Origin: Mesorhizobium shangrilense
Lineage (GTDB): Bacteria > Pseudomonadota > Alphaproteobacteria > Rhizobiales > Rhizobiaceae
Length of the DNA: 64,000 nt
Assembly (NCBI RefSeq): GCF_028826155.1
Contig: NZ_JAQGPN010000001.1
Location: 3,167,501-3,231,500, forward strand
Reading direction: 5' to 3'
Part shown: in pieces, positions 25,862 through 34,586 of the stretch
How the letters are laid out: each line of letters opens with the position of its first letter
How positions within the stretch are numbered: the stretch's first letter is position 1
Made by a program: the position numbers and the translations under genes
The notes under the pieces: generated by a model
Databases searched by the model: none
What the model was told of the DNA's origin: nothing
Seen by the model: the letters and a program-made list of their open reading frames with translations, nothing else

Positions 25862-27667
25862 ATGGGCCGGACATACGCCGTCTCGTTCCTTGCAGCGCTC
25901 GCCATGCTGGCCGCCAGTTCGTTGGCGCTCGCGGCCAAATCGCATGGGATAGCTATGCACGGCGAGCCCGCCCTGCCAGCCGGCTTCCAGAACTTCCCCT
26001 ACGCCAACCCAGACGCGCCGAAGGGCGGCCGCGTCGAATATGCCTGGCCGGGCACCTTCGACAGCATCAACCCTTTCATTGTCCAGGGGAGCGGCGCGAG
26101 GGGCAGCATCGATCTCGTGTTCGGAAACAATGTCTTCGACACGCTCATGATGCGCTCGGCGGACGAGCCGTTCACCCTTTACCCGCTGTTGGCCGAAACG
26201 ATTGAGACCGACGACGGGCGAACCTTTGCGGAGTTCACGCTCGATCCGCGCGCAAGATTCTCCGACGGCCAGCCGGTCACGCCGGACGACGTGATCTTCA
26301 CGGTCAACCTGCTGCGCGACAAGGGCCTGCCGCGGTACGGCGTCACTGCGGACAAGATCGCGACCATGGAAAAGGTTGGCGAACGGGGCGTCCGCTTCAC
26401 CTTCAAGCAGCCGGACCGCGAACTGCCGCTTATCCTCGGTCTCCTGCCGGTCCTGCCCAGGCATGCGATCGACGCGGTTCGTTTCGACAAGTCGACCCTG
26501 AAGCCGATGATCGGCAGCGGTCCCTATCGGCTGGTCGATGTCCGGCCGGGCGATTCGGTGACCTTCAAGCGCAACCCGGACTACTGGGCGAAGGACATTC
26601 CCTCGAAGCGAGGCTTCGACAACTACGACGAGATCCGCCTCACCTACTTCCGCGACGAGAATGCGCTCTTCGAGGCACTGAAGAAGGGGCTCGTCGACGT
26701 GTTCATCGAAGAAAACAGCGGCAGATGGGCCAACCAATACGATTTTCCGGCGGTGAAGTCGGGGGCGCTGGTCAAGGATACGATCGAAACGAAGCTGCCG
26801 TCCGGCATGTTCGGGATCGTCCTCAACACAAGGCGCCCGGCGCTCGCAGACCGCAAACTCAGGGATGCCCTCACCGCGCTCTTCGATTTCGAATGGGTGA
26901 ACCGCAGCCTGTTCTCCAACAGCTACACGCGAACGCGCAGTTTCTTTGACAATTCGGAGCTTGCCTCGTCCGGCCGACCTGCCAGCGCGGGCGAGAAGGT
27001 CCTCCTTGCGCCCTTCCCGGACGTCGTGGAGCCAGACATCATGACCAAGGGGTGGCAGCCGCCGACCTCTGACGGGACCGGGCGCGACCGAGCGTTCCTG
27101 CGCGTCGGCTTCGACAAGCTGAAGGCGGCGGGCTACGAACTCGGCGACGGCCTGATGAGGGACAAGGGCGGGCGGCCGCTGACCTTCGAGATCATGCTGA
27201 AGGGCAGCGAGAACCAGCAGCTCGCCGTCGCCTTTCAGCAGACGCTGCGCAAGCTGGGGATCACCCTCGTCATCCGCTCGGTGGATGCGGCCCAGTTCCT
27301 GCAACGCCAGATCGACTACGACTTCGATATGATGTTCTTCCGCTACACGGCGTCGCTGTCGCCGGGCGTCGAGCAGGCCAGCCGCTGGGGCTCGGAGGTT
27401 CGCGACACGCCGGGGACCTTCAACTACGCGGGCGTCGCAAGCCCCGCCGTCGACGCCCTGCTCGACCACCTCATCAATGCGAGAACGCGGCCGGAATTCG
27501 TCGACGCGGTGCGGGCATTCGATCGCGTACTGCTGAGTGGCGCTTATGTCATTCCGCTCTATTTCAAGCCGGAGCAGTGGATCGTGCGCTGGAAGCGGAT
27601 CGAGCGTCCCGACGCTACCCCGATCCAGGGGGCGCAGTTCCCAACCTGGTGGCGTGCAAAGGATTGA
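25862..27667 (+). CDS. Family-5 extracellular substrate-binding protein (oligopeptide type, YejA-like)
   Basis: This 601-residue periplasmic binding protein has a signal peptide (cleaved after SLALA, near residue 24) and the YejA-like opening HGIAMHGEPALPAGFQNFPYANPDAPKGG. The later GSGPYRLVDVRPGDSVTFKRNPDYW and ADRKLRDAL segments are standard for family 5. It should capture peptides or peptide-like compounds. No permease or ATPase gene is adjacent, so it probably feeds a transporter encoded elsewhere. The next gene begins two bases after its stop. Confidence 0.9.
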   Translation: MGRTYAVSFLAALAMLAASSLALAAKSHGIAMHGEPALPAGFQNFPYANPDAPKGGRVEYAWPGTFDSINPFIVQGSGARGSIDLVFGNNVFDTLMMRSADEPFTLYPLLAETIETDDGRTFAEFTLDPRARFSDGQPVTPDDVIFTVNLLRDKGLPRYGVTADKIATMEKVGERGVRFTFKQPDRELPLILGLLPVLPRHAIDAVRFDKSTLKPMIGSGPYRLVDVRPGDSVTFKRNPDYWAKDIPSKRGFDNYDEIRLTYFRDENALFEALKKGLVDVFIEENSGRWANQYDFPAVKSGALVKDTIETKLPSGMFGIVLNTRRPALADRKLRDALTALFDFEWVNRSLFSNSYTRTRSFFDNSELASSGRPASAGEKVLLAPFPDVVEPDIMTKGWQPPTSDGTGRDRAFLRVGFDKLKAAGYELGDGLMRDKGGRPLTFEIMLKGSENQQLAVAFQQTLRKLGITLVIRSVDAAQFLQRQIDYDFDMMFFRYTASLSPGVEQASRWGSEVRDTPGTFNYAGVASPAVDALLDHLINARTRPEFVDAVRAFDRVLLSGAYVIPLYFKPEQWIVRWKRIERPDATPIQGAQFPTWWRAKD

Positions 27668-27669
27668 AC

Positions 27670-28344
27670 ATGTCAGAGAGACAATCCGTCAGGGTCGACG
27701 TCGTATCGGATGTGGTCTGTCCCTGGTGCTACATCGGCCAGAAGCGGCTTGACCGTGCGGTTCAGTCGCTGCCGGACATCGCCGTCGACGTGCGCTGGCG
27801 GCCCTACCAGCTGGATCCGACCATCCCGCCGGAAGGCAAGGACCGCAAGCGCTACATGCTCGACAAGTTCGGCAGTGAGGATCGCATCGCACAGATCCAC
27901 GCACGCATCGAACCGCTTGGAAAAGCTGAGGGAATCGACTTCGCTTTCGATCGCATCAATGTTGCCCCCAACACGCTCGACGCGCATCGCGTGATCCGCT
28001 GGGCCGGGACGTCCGGCACTGGCGTGCAGAACGATCTGGTGCGGCGGTTGTTCGCCCTGAACTTCGAGCAAGGTCAGAACATCGGTGACCATGCCGTCCT
28101 GATCGCGGCGGCCGAGGCCAGCGGCATGGACGCATCGGTGGTCCGTACGCTGCTGCCAACGGACGCCGACAAGGCAGAAGTTCAGGGCGAGATCTCAACC
28201 GCGTCCAGGATGGGGATCACCGGGGTGCCGTGTTTCCTGCTCGAGAGCAAATACGCCGTGATGGGCGCCCAGGAATGGGAAACGCTCGCCGACGCCATCC
28301 GACAGGTCGCAGGTGCCAAGGAGCGCGGGGAACTGGACGCCTAA
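27670..28344 (+). CDS. DsbA-family thiol oxidoreductase, FrnE-like
   Basis: The 224-residue protein has a thioredoxin fold with an inserted helical domain and the active-site CPWC (in DVVCPWCYIGQKRL, about 16-19). The cis-Pro loop GVPCFLLESKYAVMGAQ lies near residues 187-203. No signal peptide is present, so it is cytoplasmic, as FrnE-type proteins are. These catalyse disulfide exchange, sometimes under oxidative stress. ATG 27670 follows the upstream stop by two bases. A longer in-frame start at 27577 lies inside the preceding gene and is rejected. Confidence 0.9.
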   Translation: MSERQSVRVDVVSDVVCPWCYIGQKRLDRAVQSLPDIAVDVRWRPYQLDPTIPPEGKDRKRYMLDKFGSEDRIAQIHARIEPLGKAEGIDFAFDRINVAPNTLDAHRVIRWAGTSGTGVQNDLVRRLFALNFEQGQNIGDHAVLIAAAEASGMDASVVRTLLPTDADKAEVQGEISTASRMGITGVPCFLLESKYAVMGAQEWETLADAIRQVAGAKERGELDA

Positions 28345-28409
28345 GAAGATGCTCAACGGGGAATCCATCGCGATTATGAAATTCTCGCGTGGACGTTGGA
28401 CACTCCACG

Positions 28410-29111
28410 CTACGACCGCGGGCTTGCAGCTTCCACGAATGCGTCAAATATCCGGGCGCCGGGGTGACTTTTGGCGTCGAGCCTTTCGGGATGCCATTGC
28501 AAACCCATGGCAAAAGACTTCGAAGGCACCTCGATTGCTTCCACGACCCCATCCGGCCCGCGGGCTGCAACTATTACGCGGCTCGATGTCTCGACGATCG
28601 CCTCGCGGTGAAACGTATTCACGCTGAACCTCGCGACGCCAACGATATCCGCCAGTCGTGTGCCGGCCTGAATGCTGACATCGTGGAGTACGTTGCCTTG
28701 GTCGTGGTTCAGCGCGTCCGGCCATGAGGAATGCACGTCCGAAACCATCCGGCAGCCATTCAGGCATCCGAGCATCTGCATGCCATTGCAGATGCCGAGT
28801 ACGGGCTTGTCGCGCGCAAGGAATTTTTCCATCAGCGCGATCTCTACGGACAGGCGCTCAGACGGAGGATACTGGGACTGATCCCCTTCGACGTACCACT
28901 TCTTGGGAAAGTTGATGCGCCCACCGATGCTCAGGAAACCATCGAACTCCTCGGCAATTTGATCGACCAGCTCGGGCACATGTGGGATGCCAACCGGAAG
29001 GGCTCCCGCACGGCTGATGGCGGAAAAGTAGTCCTTCGACGCTTCATATCGATCGCCATCGCCACTGTTGTTGTCATCCATGATCACAGCGATGATTGCC
29101 TTGCGTCGCAT
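28410..29111 (-). CDS. Gamma-glutamyl-gamma-aminobutyrate hydrolase-like class-I glutamine amidotransferase (PuuD type)
   Basis: The 233-residue hydrolase has the nucleophile cysteine in GICNGMQMLG and the catalytic His-Glu in LQWHPE. This is the class-I amidotransferase triad used by PuuD-type enzymes to cut gamma-glutamyl amide bonds. It has no synthetase partner domain, so it is a free hydrolase. The start is set at ATG 29111, where family sequence begins; ATG 29168 is in frame. It follows the peptide ABC ATPase gene by about 100 bases and is probably the last gene of that operon, suggesting action on an imported gamma-glutamyl compound. Confidence 0.85.
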   Translation of the reverse strand: MRRKAIIAVIMDDNNSGDGDRYEASKDYFSAISRAGALPVGIPHVPELVDQIAEEFDGFLSIGGRINFPKKWYVEGDQSQYPPSERLSVEIALMEKFLARDKPVLGICNGMQMLGCLNGCRMVSDVHSSWPDALNHDQGNVLHDVSIQAGTRLADIVGVARFSVNTFHREAIVETSSRVIVAARGPDGVVEAIEVPSKSFAMGLQWHPERLDAKSHPGARIFDAFVEAASPRS

Positions 29112-29217
29112 GGTGTTCCTACCTGGGGTTCTGGAGGTTTCACGAACAGGCATGGGCGACATGGTCACCAGGGAGGCCGGCCATCATCGGTTCAACAGCA
29201 GCGAGCATCGGGAGTGC

Positions 29218-30183
29218 CTAGCCTGCCACCGCGCATCTGACCCGATGGCCGTTGCCTATTTCGATCAGTTCAGAGGGTGCTGGCGCGGAGAATACGTCTG
29301 ATGCCTTGGTTCCATCGGAGACAAATCGCAGGCCCGCAAGAGGCGGCGCGTCGATAATGCTGCGCTGGCTTGCCTGCGACGTGAGCGCCGCATTCGGATC
29401 GGGAATGGCCGCAATCAGCCGGCGTGTGTAGGGATGCGCAGGCGTCTCGAAGATCTCCTTCCATCCGCCCTCCTCCACGATCTGGCCGAAATACATGACG
29501 AGCACCCGGTCGCTCATGTGTTCCACCACACTGAGGTCGTGGCTGATCATCAGGTAGGAAAGGCCGAGTTTTTCCTGCAGGTCGAGCAGCAGGTTGATGA
29601 TCTGCGCGCGGATCGAGACGTCCAGGGCCGACACCGGTTCGTCGAGCACGACGATCTCCGGTTCGAGGATGAGCGCGCGGGCAATGCCGATTCGTTGGCG
29701 TTGGCCGCCGGAGAATTCGTGCGGATATCGGCTCGCCTGCTCGGGAGTGAGCCCCACATTGGCGAGCATCGCCTCGATGCGGTCTGATACTTCCGACGCC
29801 GCCCTGATGCCATGCAGCCGCAGCGGCGCGGCGAGCGAGCTGCGCACCGACTGCCGCGGGTTCAGCGAGGCATAAGGGTCCTGGAACACCATCTGCACTG
29901 CCTTGGCGCGCTGCATGCGCCCCGGTGCACCCGCCCCGGTCAGCGGCTGGCCGCGGTACCGGATCGTGCCTTCAGTCGGCTCCTGGAGGCCGAGGATGGA
30001 AAGCGCCGTCGTGGACTTGCCGCAGCCGGATTCGCCGACGATCGACAGGCACTCGCCCTTTGCGAGCGAAAAGCTGATGCCGTTGACGGCGTGCAGCATG
30101 CGCCGCCCCGTGCCGAACGGTCCGCCGCCGGAAAGCGGGAAGCGAACATGCAGGTCGTCCACCTGCAATAAGGGAGCGATCAT
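29218..30183 (-). CDS. Peptide ABC transporter ATP-binding protein (OppF/DppF type)
   Basis: The 321-residue ATPase has Walker [10 protein letters not shown], signature [15 protein letters not shown], Walker [13 protein letters not shown], and the C-terminal oligopeptide-transporter extension (TPAHPYTRRLIAAIPDP). The start at ATG 30183 overlaps the stop of the OppD-type gene (ATGA). An in-frame upstream extension to 30486 falls inside that gene and is discarded. Confidence 0.93.
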   Translation of the reverse strand: MIAPLLQVDDLHVRFPLSGGGPFGTGRRMLHAVNGISFSLAKGECLSIVGESGCGKSTTALSILGLQEPTEGTIRYRGQPLTGAGAPGRMQRAKAVQMVFQDPYASLNPRQSVRSSLAAPLRLHGIRAASEVSDRIEAMLANVGLTPEQASRYPHEFSGGQRQRIGIARALILEPEIVVLDEPVSALDVSIRAQIINLLLDLQEKLGLSYLMISHDLSVVEHMSDRVLVMYFGQIVEEGGWKEIFETPAHPYTRRLIAAIPDPNAALTSQASQRSIIDAPPLAGLRFVSDGTKASDVFSAPAPSELIEIGNGHRVRCAVAG

Positions 30184-31091
30184 GGCTGGCCCCCTTCCGA
30201 CCCGCGCGGAGCGATGAACCGGGTTTCCGTCAGCGTCGAGCGGTCGGCAATGATGCTGTCGATATCGACGAGACGCTGGCGGCCGTGCTCGCTTCGGCTG
30301 CCGAGGCGCGGCAGGGCGCCGAGGAGCCCGCGCGTATAGGTGTGTCGCGGATTTTCGAAGAGCGCTCGCGTCTCGTTCTCCTCCACGAGGCAGCCGGCAT
30401 ACATGACCCCAACGCGCTGGCAGATGCTGGCGATGACGCCGAGATCGTGGCTGATGAACAGGACCGCCGTGCCCCGCTCGGCGCACAATTCCTTGATCAG
30501 GCGCAGCACCTCGGCCTGTACGGTCACGTCAAGGGCAGTCGTCGGCTCATCGGCGATCAGAAGGTCTGGATTGCAGGCGAGCGCCATGGCGATCATGACG
30601 CGTTGGCGCAGGCCGCCGGACATCTGGTGCGGATAGTTCTTCGCGCGCCGGTCGGGATTGGGCACACGTACACTGGCGAGCGCACCGACCGCGAGTTTTC
30701 GCGCTTCGCCCCAGCTCTTGCCTTGATGCAGCACGAACATTTCGGCGATCTGCCGGCCGACGGTGGACAGCGGGTTCAGAGCCGTCATCGGTTCCTGGAA
30801 GATCATGGCGATGCGGCTGCCGCGCAGGCGCTGCATCTCCCGCTTCGGCAAGACAAGCAGATTCTGCCCCCTGAACAGGATCTCGCCGCGGGAAACGGCA
30901 AGCGGTTTCTTCAGGAGCCCCATCACGGCAAGTGACGTCACCGACTTGCCGGAACCGGACTCGCCGACGAGACCGTAGGCCTCTCCCGGCATGATCTGGA
31001 AGGAGACGCCCTTGAGGAGCGGGTAGCGGGCCGAACGGCCACGTGCGACGCCCAGGTGCAGATCCCTGATGTCGAGGAGTGCCGCGGTCAT
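30180..31091 (-). CDS. Peptide ABC transporter ATP-binding protein (OppD/DppD type)
   Basis: The 303-residue ATPase has Walker [10 protein letters not shown], signature [16 protein letters not shown], Walker [13 protein letters not shown] and the OppD-type tail [18 protein letters not shown]. It pairs with the OppF-type subunit to drive uptake. The start at ATG 31091 overlaps the permease stop by four bases. The longer open frame to 31835 is a shadow of the permease gene. Confidence 0.93.
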   Translation of the reverse strand: MTAALLDIRDLHLGVARGRSARYPLLKGVSFQIMPGEAYGLVGESGSGKSVTSLAVMGLLKKPLAVSRGEILFRGQNLLVLPKREMQRLRGSRIAMIFQEPMTALNPLSTVGRQIAEMFVLHQGKSWGEARKLAVGALASVRVPNPDRRAKNYPHQMSGGLRQRVMIAMALACNPDLLIADEPTTALDVTVQAEVLRLIKELCAERGTAVLFISHDLGVIASICQRVGVMYAGCLVEENETRALFENPRHTYTRGLLGALPRLGSRSEHGRQRLVDIDSIIADRSTLTETRFIAPRGSEGGQP

Positions 31092-31918
31092 GGGTTGCGC
31101 GTCCTCATATGCGGGTCGAGGCTGTCGCGCAGGCCGTCGCCCAGCAGGTTGAAGCCGAGCACCGAGAGAAAGATGGCGAGGCCCGGGAAGATCGCCACCC
31201 AGGGCGCTAGCTGGATGAGCTGGCGTGCATCGGTCAGCATCGACCCCCAGCTCGGGAACGGCGGCTGGATGCCGAGGCCGAGGAAGGAGAGCGCCGCTTC
31301 CGACAGCACTGCCGAACCCATGCCGAGCGTCGCCATGACGAGGATCGGACCCATCATGTTGGGCAGGATCTGCGTGAACATGATGCGCAAATCGCCATAA
31401 CCGAGCGTCTGGGCCGCCTGCACGTAGCCCTGGGACTTGAGCGAGAGCGTGGAGGAGCGGGCGATGCGGCAGGTCCAGCTCCAGTTGGTAAGGCCGAGCG
31501 CAACCAGAAGCGATGGCAGGCCGGGTCCCAGCACAGCCATCACAGCGAGCGCGAAGATCAGCGAGGGTATGGCAAGCATGACATTGGTGAGGCCGTTCAC
31601 CAGATCGTCCCACCAGCCGCCCCAGTAGCCGGCAGTCATGCCCAGCGTGACGCCGATGATCGAATTGATCACCTGCGAGACGATGCCGACAGTGAGCGAG
31701 ATCTGGGCGCCAAAGAGGATGCGGCTGTAGACATCCCGCCCCTGCCCGTCCGTACCGAACCAGTGTGTGGCGTCCGGCGGCAGTTCGGAACTCATGAGAT
31801 CTGCATCGAGCACCGGATCGAAAGGCGCGATCCACGGGGCGAGCACGCCGGCGAGAATGACCAACGTTGTCAGCGTCGCGCCGAGCCAGAAGTTGAAGCC
31901 GAGACGCATTCCCGTCAC
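31088..31918 (-). CDS. Peptide ABC transporter permease (OppC/DppC type)
   Basis: The 276-residue inner-membrane protein has an N-terminal helix, the periplasmic GTDGQGRDVYSRILFGAQISL motif region characteristic of DppC, and a C-terminal binding-protein-dependent transport domain with ALSFLGLGIQPPFPSWG. It overlaps both neighbours by four bases, so the transporter genes are translated as a coupled set. Confidence 0.93.
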   Translation of the reverse strand: MTGMRLGFNFWLGATLTTLVILAGVLAPWIAPFDPVLDADLMSSELPPDATHWFGTDGQGRDVYSRILFGAQISLTVGIVSQVINSIIGVTLGMTAGYWGGWWDDLVNGLTNVMLAIPSLIFALAVMAVLGPGLPSLLVALGLTNWSWTCRIARSSTLSLKSQGYVQAAQTLGYGDLRIMFTQILPNMMGPILVMATLGMGSAVLSEAALSFLGLGIQPPFPSWGSMLTDARQLIQLAPWVAIFPGLAIFLSVLGFNLLGDGLRDSLDPHMRTRNP

Positions 31919-32862
31919 TCCTGCTTTATGCGCGGATCGATCGCGGCATAGATGAGATCCACGGCAGTGTTGATGACGAGGAACCAGAGCACGATGACGA
32001 GGATCGTGCCCTGCACTACGGGGATGTCCCGGATGGCGACGCTATCGACCAAAAGCGAGCCGATGCCGGGCCAGGCGAAGAGCTTTTCGATGACGACGGC
32101 CTGGCCGATCAGCGAGCCGAACTGGAGGCCGACGGTGGTGACGATCAGCACAAGAGCATTGCGCGCAACATGCCAGCGCACGACCTTGGTCTCGCTCATG
32201 CCCTTGGAATGAGCGGTGCGGATGAAGTCGGCGTTCAACACATCAAGCACGCCTGCCCGCGTGGTCCGCGCCAGCAACGCAAGCGGCGTAACCCCCAACG
32301 TGATGGCGGGCAGGATGAGGTTGCGGAACGATCCGTCGCCGTAGCCGAAACTCGGCAGCCAGTTCAGTTGCAGTGCGAAAAGATACATCATCAGCAGTCC
32401 CAACCAGAACTGCGGTATGGAGAGGCCCGAGACCGCCCCGATCATCGTTACGGTGTCGAGCACCGAGCCCGGCCGCAGCGCCGCGAGGAAGCCGAGCGGC
32501 ACGCCGACGACGAGCGCGAAGACCATGGCGGCGATGGCAAGTTGCAGCGAAGCCCACATGCGGTCGTTGATCAGGTCGATCACGGGCTGGCGCGTGCGGA
32601 AGGAGGTGCCGAGGTCGAATTGCGCAAGGTCGGTGACATAGGTCGCGAAACGTTCGACGAGCGGCTTGTTAAGTCCGAATTCCTCGTTGAGTCGAGCGAT
32701 CATCTGCGGGTCGGCGGCGCGCTTGCCATCGGCGAAGAGGCTTGCCGCGAAGGTGCCGGGCACCACGGAGAAGATGACGAAGATGAGCAGCGCCACCACG
32801 ATGACCGTAGGGATGACCTGCAGGATGCGGCGCAGGGTGAAACGAAGCATGAGCGGTTCCAT
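31915..32862 (-). CDS. Peptide ABC transporter permease (OppB/DppB type)
   Basis: This 315-residue permease has an N-terminal helix (LRFTLRRILQVIPTVIVVAL) and the DppB hallmark LNEEFGLNKPLVERFATYV, then six membrane helices and a TARSKGMS-like coupling loop (TAHSKGMSETKVV). It pairs with the OppC-type subunit. The start may be ATG 32862 or ATG 32850. It lies 74 bases after the binding-protein gene, separated from it by a stable hairpin. Confidence 0.92.
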   Translation of the reverse strand: MEPLMLRFTLRRILQVIPTVIVVALLIFVIFSVVPGTFAASLFADGKRAADPQMIARLNEEFGLNKPLVERFATYVTDLAQFDLGTSFRTRQPVIDLINDRMWASLQLAIAAMVFALVVGVPLGFLAALRPGSVLDTVTMIGAVSGLSIPQFWLGLLMMYLFALQLNWLPSFGYGDGSFRNLILPAITLGVTPLALLARTTRAGVLDVLNADFIRTAHSKGMSETKVVRWHVARNALVLIVTTVGLQFGSLIGQAVVIEKLFAWPGIGSLLVDSVAIRDIPVVQGTILVIVLWFLVINTAVDLIYAAIDPRIKQE

Positions 32863-32896
32863 GTTGGCCGCGCCGTTGCCGGAGCGACGATCGATG

Positions 32897-32922
32897 GGGG
32901 GCGGCGTCGTGACACCACCCCC
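32897..32922 (-). repeat. Stable hairpin between peptide-binding protein gene and permease genes
   Basis: On the minus strand GGGGGTGGTGTC pairs with GACGCCGCCCCC, a stem of eleven to twelve pairs with two G-U pairs and a tiny loop. It starts 15 bases after the binding-protein stop and has no T-run. It fits a 3' mRNA stabiliser that lets the binding protein be made in excess over the membrane subunits. Confidence 0.65.
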
Positions 32923-32936
32923 GAACCCCTCAAGGC

Positions 32937-34529
32937 TTATTTGCGCGAGTCGGGAGCGTTCTCGTCGATCCAGATCTCGTCATACGGCTGGACCGCCAGT
33001 TCCGTCGCGTTCGGAACGAGGCCGTGGATCCACGGCTGATATGCCATGACGGCCTTGTTGTAGTTGAAGAACCAGACCGGCGCGTCGTCCTGCACGATGT
33101 TGTTGGCCTGACGCAGAAGATCGGTCTGCTTGGCCGGGTCACGCTCCTGCTTGGCGGCCTCATAGAGCTTGTCGAATTCCGGGCTCGCATAGCTCGTGTA
33201 GTTGCAGGCCGATTGCTGCGTCTTGGAGTAGTAGCAGCGCAGGGCGTTCAGCGGATCCGGACCGGACAGGTTCGACCAGATGAAGGCCTGGAAGTTGTTT
33301 GTCGTCACCGCCTCGCCGAGCGCGGAGCTTTCGACCGGCTTCGGCTTCACGGTGATGCCGACCTTCTTCAGCATCGGCAGGATGGCTTCCACGATCGGCA
33401 CGCCCCAGCTTTCGTTCGGGCTCGCCGTCACTTCGAATTCGAAACCTTCGGCATAGCCGGCTTCCGCCAGCAGCGCCTTGGCCTTTTCCGGATCGAAGGC
33501 ATAGCCCGCCTTGTCCTTGTCGAAGGCCGGCGAGGAGATCGGCAGCCAGCCGGAGGCCGGATAGGCCTTGTTCTTGACGAGGCGCTCGATGATCAGCGGC
33601 GCGTTGATGGCGTGGTTGATCGCCTGGCGGACTCGCTTGTCCTTGAAGGGTTCGAAGGCGGGGTTGAAGCCGATGTTGCGGGTATAGACCTCGGCAACCT
33701 CGAGCAGGTGGTCTTTCAACACCTCCTCGCCCTGATATGCCTGGTACTGGGTGGGACCCAGGACCGAGACGTCGATCTCCTTGTTGCGGAAGGCGACGTC
33801 GCGCGCGGCGTCTTCAGCCATCAGCACGACGTTGATGCGATCGAGATACGGCTTGCCTTCCTCGTAGTACTTGTCGAACTTTTCGACCACGACCTGCGAA
33901 CCCGGAACATGCTCCTTGAAGACGAAGGCGCCGAGACCGACGGGATTCTTCGCGAAACTGGACTCATCCTCCACATTCGACGGATAGATGACCGTCGTGT
34001 TCTGCATCAGAGGGAAGCCAGGGTTGATCGGGCCGGTATAGGTGATCTCCAGCGTGTGGTCGTCGATCTTCTTGAGGCCGGCAATTTCGTCCGCCTTGCC
34101 GGCGATGTAGTCGTCCGCGCCCTTGATATTGGCGACATAGCTGGCGCCCGGAAAGGCGTTCTTCGGATTGGCGATCCGCTTATAGCTGTAGATGAAGTCG
34201 TCCGCCGTCAGCGGCTTGCCGTTGTGGAAGACGGCGTTCTTGCGCAGGTGATAGGTGTGAACGGTGCCGTCGTCGGAGACGTCCTCCGAGGTCGCAAGCT
34301 CCAGCACCGGTTTGTTCTGGATCGAATCCCAGCTGTAGAGCGCGCGGTGGATAGCCTGGGTGATGAACTCTTCCTGCGTGTTGGGGCTGGATTGGACGTC
34401 GAGCGTCGCGAAACTCGAGCCGTAGGGGGCTGTGAAAACGAGCGTTCCGCCGTGGCGTTCACCCGCGGCCAGCGCCCCGGTAGCCACGCCGAGGCTGAGC
34501 ATTGCGGCCAGTGTCAGTCTTTTCAGCAT
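32937..34529 (-). CDS. Peptide ABC transporter substrate-binding protein (family 5)
   Basis: The 530-residue periplasmic protein has a signal peptide (MLKRLTLAAMLSLGVATGALA) and family-5 landmarks: an early VSDDGTVHTYHLRKNAVFHNGKPL, PVGLGAFVFKEHVPGSQVVV, and the KRVRQAINHAI motif (about 290-300). It binds peptides or similar ligands for the importer encoded downstream. It lies 57 bases downstream of the amidohydrolase gene in the same operon. Confidence 0.92.
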   Translation of the reverse strand: MLKRLTLAAMLSLGVATGALAAGERHGGTLVFTAPYGSSFATLDVQSSPNTQEEFITQAIHRALYSWDSIQNKPVLELATSEDVSDDGTVHTYHLRKNAVFHNGKPLTADDFIYSYKRIANPKNAFPGASYVANIKGADDYIAGKADEIAGLKKIDDHTLEITYTGPINPGFPLMQNTTVIYPSNVEDESSFAKNPVGLGAFVFKEHVPGSQVVVEKFDKYYEEGKPYLDRINVVLMAEDAARDVAFRNKEIDVSVLGPTQYQAYQGEEVLKDHLLEVAEVYTRNIGFNPAFEPFKDKRVRQAINHAINAPLIIERLVKNKAYPASGWLPISSPAFDKDKAGYAFDPEKAKALLAEAGYAEGFEFEVTASPNESWGVPIVEAILPMLKKVGITVKPKPVESSALGEAVTTNNFQAFIWSNLSGPDPLNALRCYYSKTQQSACNYTSYASPEFDKLYEAAKQERDPAKQTDLLRQANNIVQDDAPVWFFNYNKAVMAYQPWIHGLVPNATELAVQPYDEIWIDENAPDSRK

Positions 34530-34586
34530 TTCGTTCTCCCTCTCGTGCCGTTTTCGGCCTCGCTTCGAATTCAGTCCGGCAGGCGT

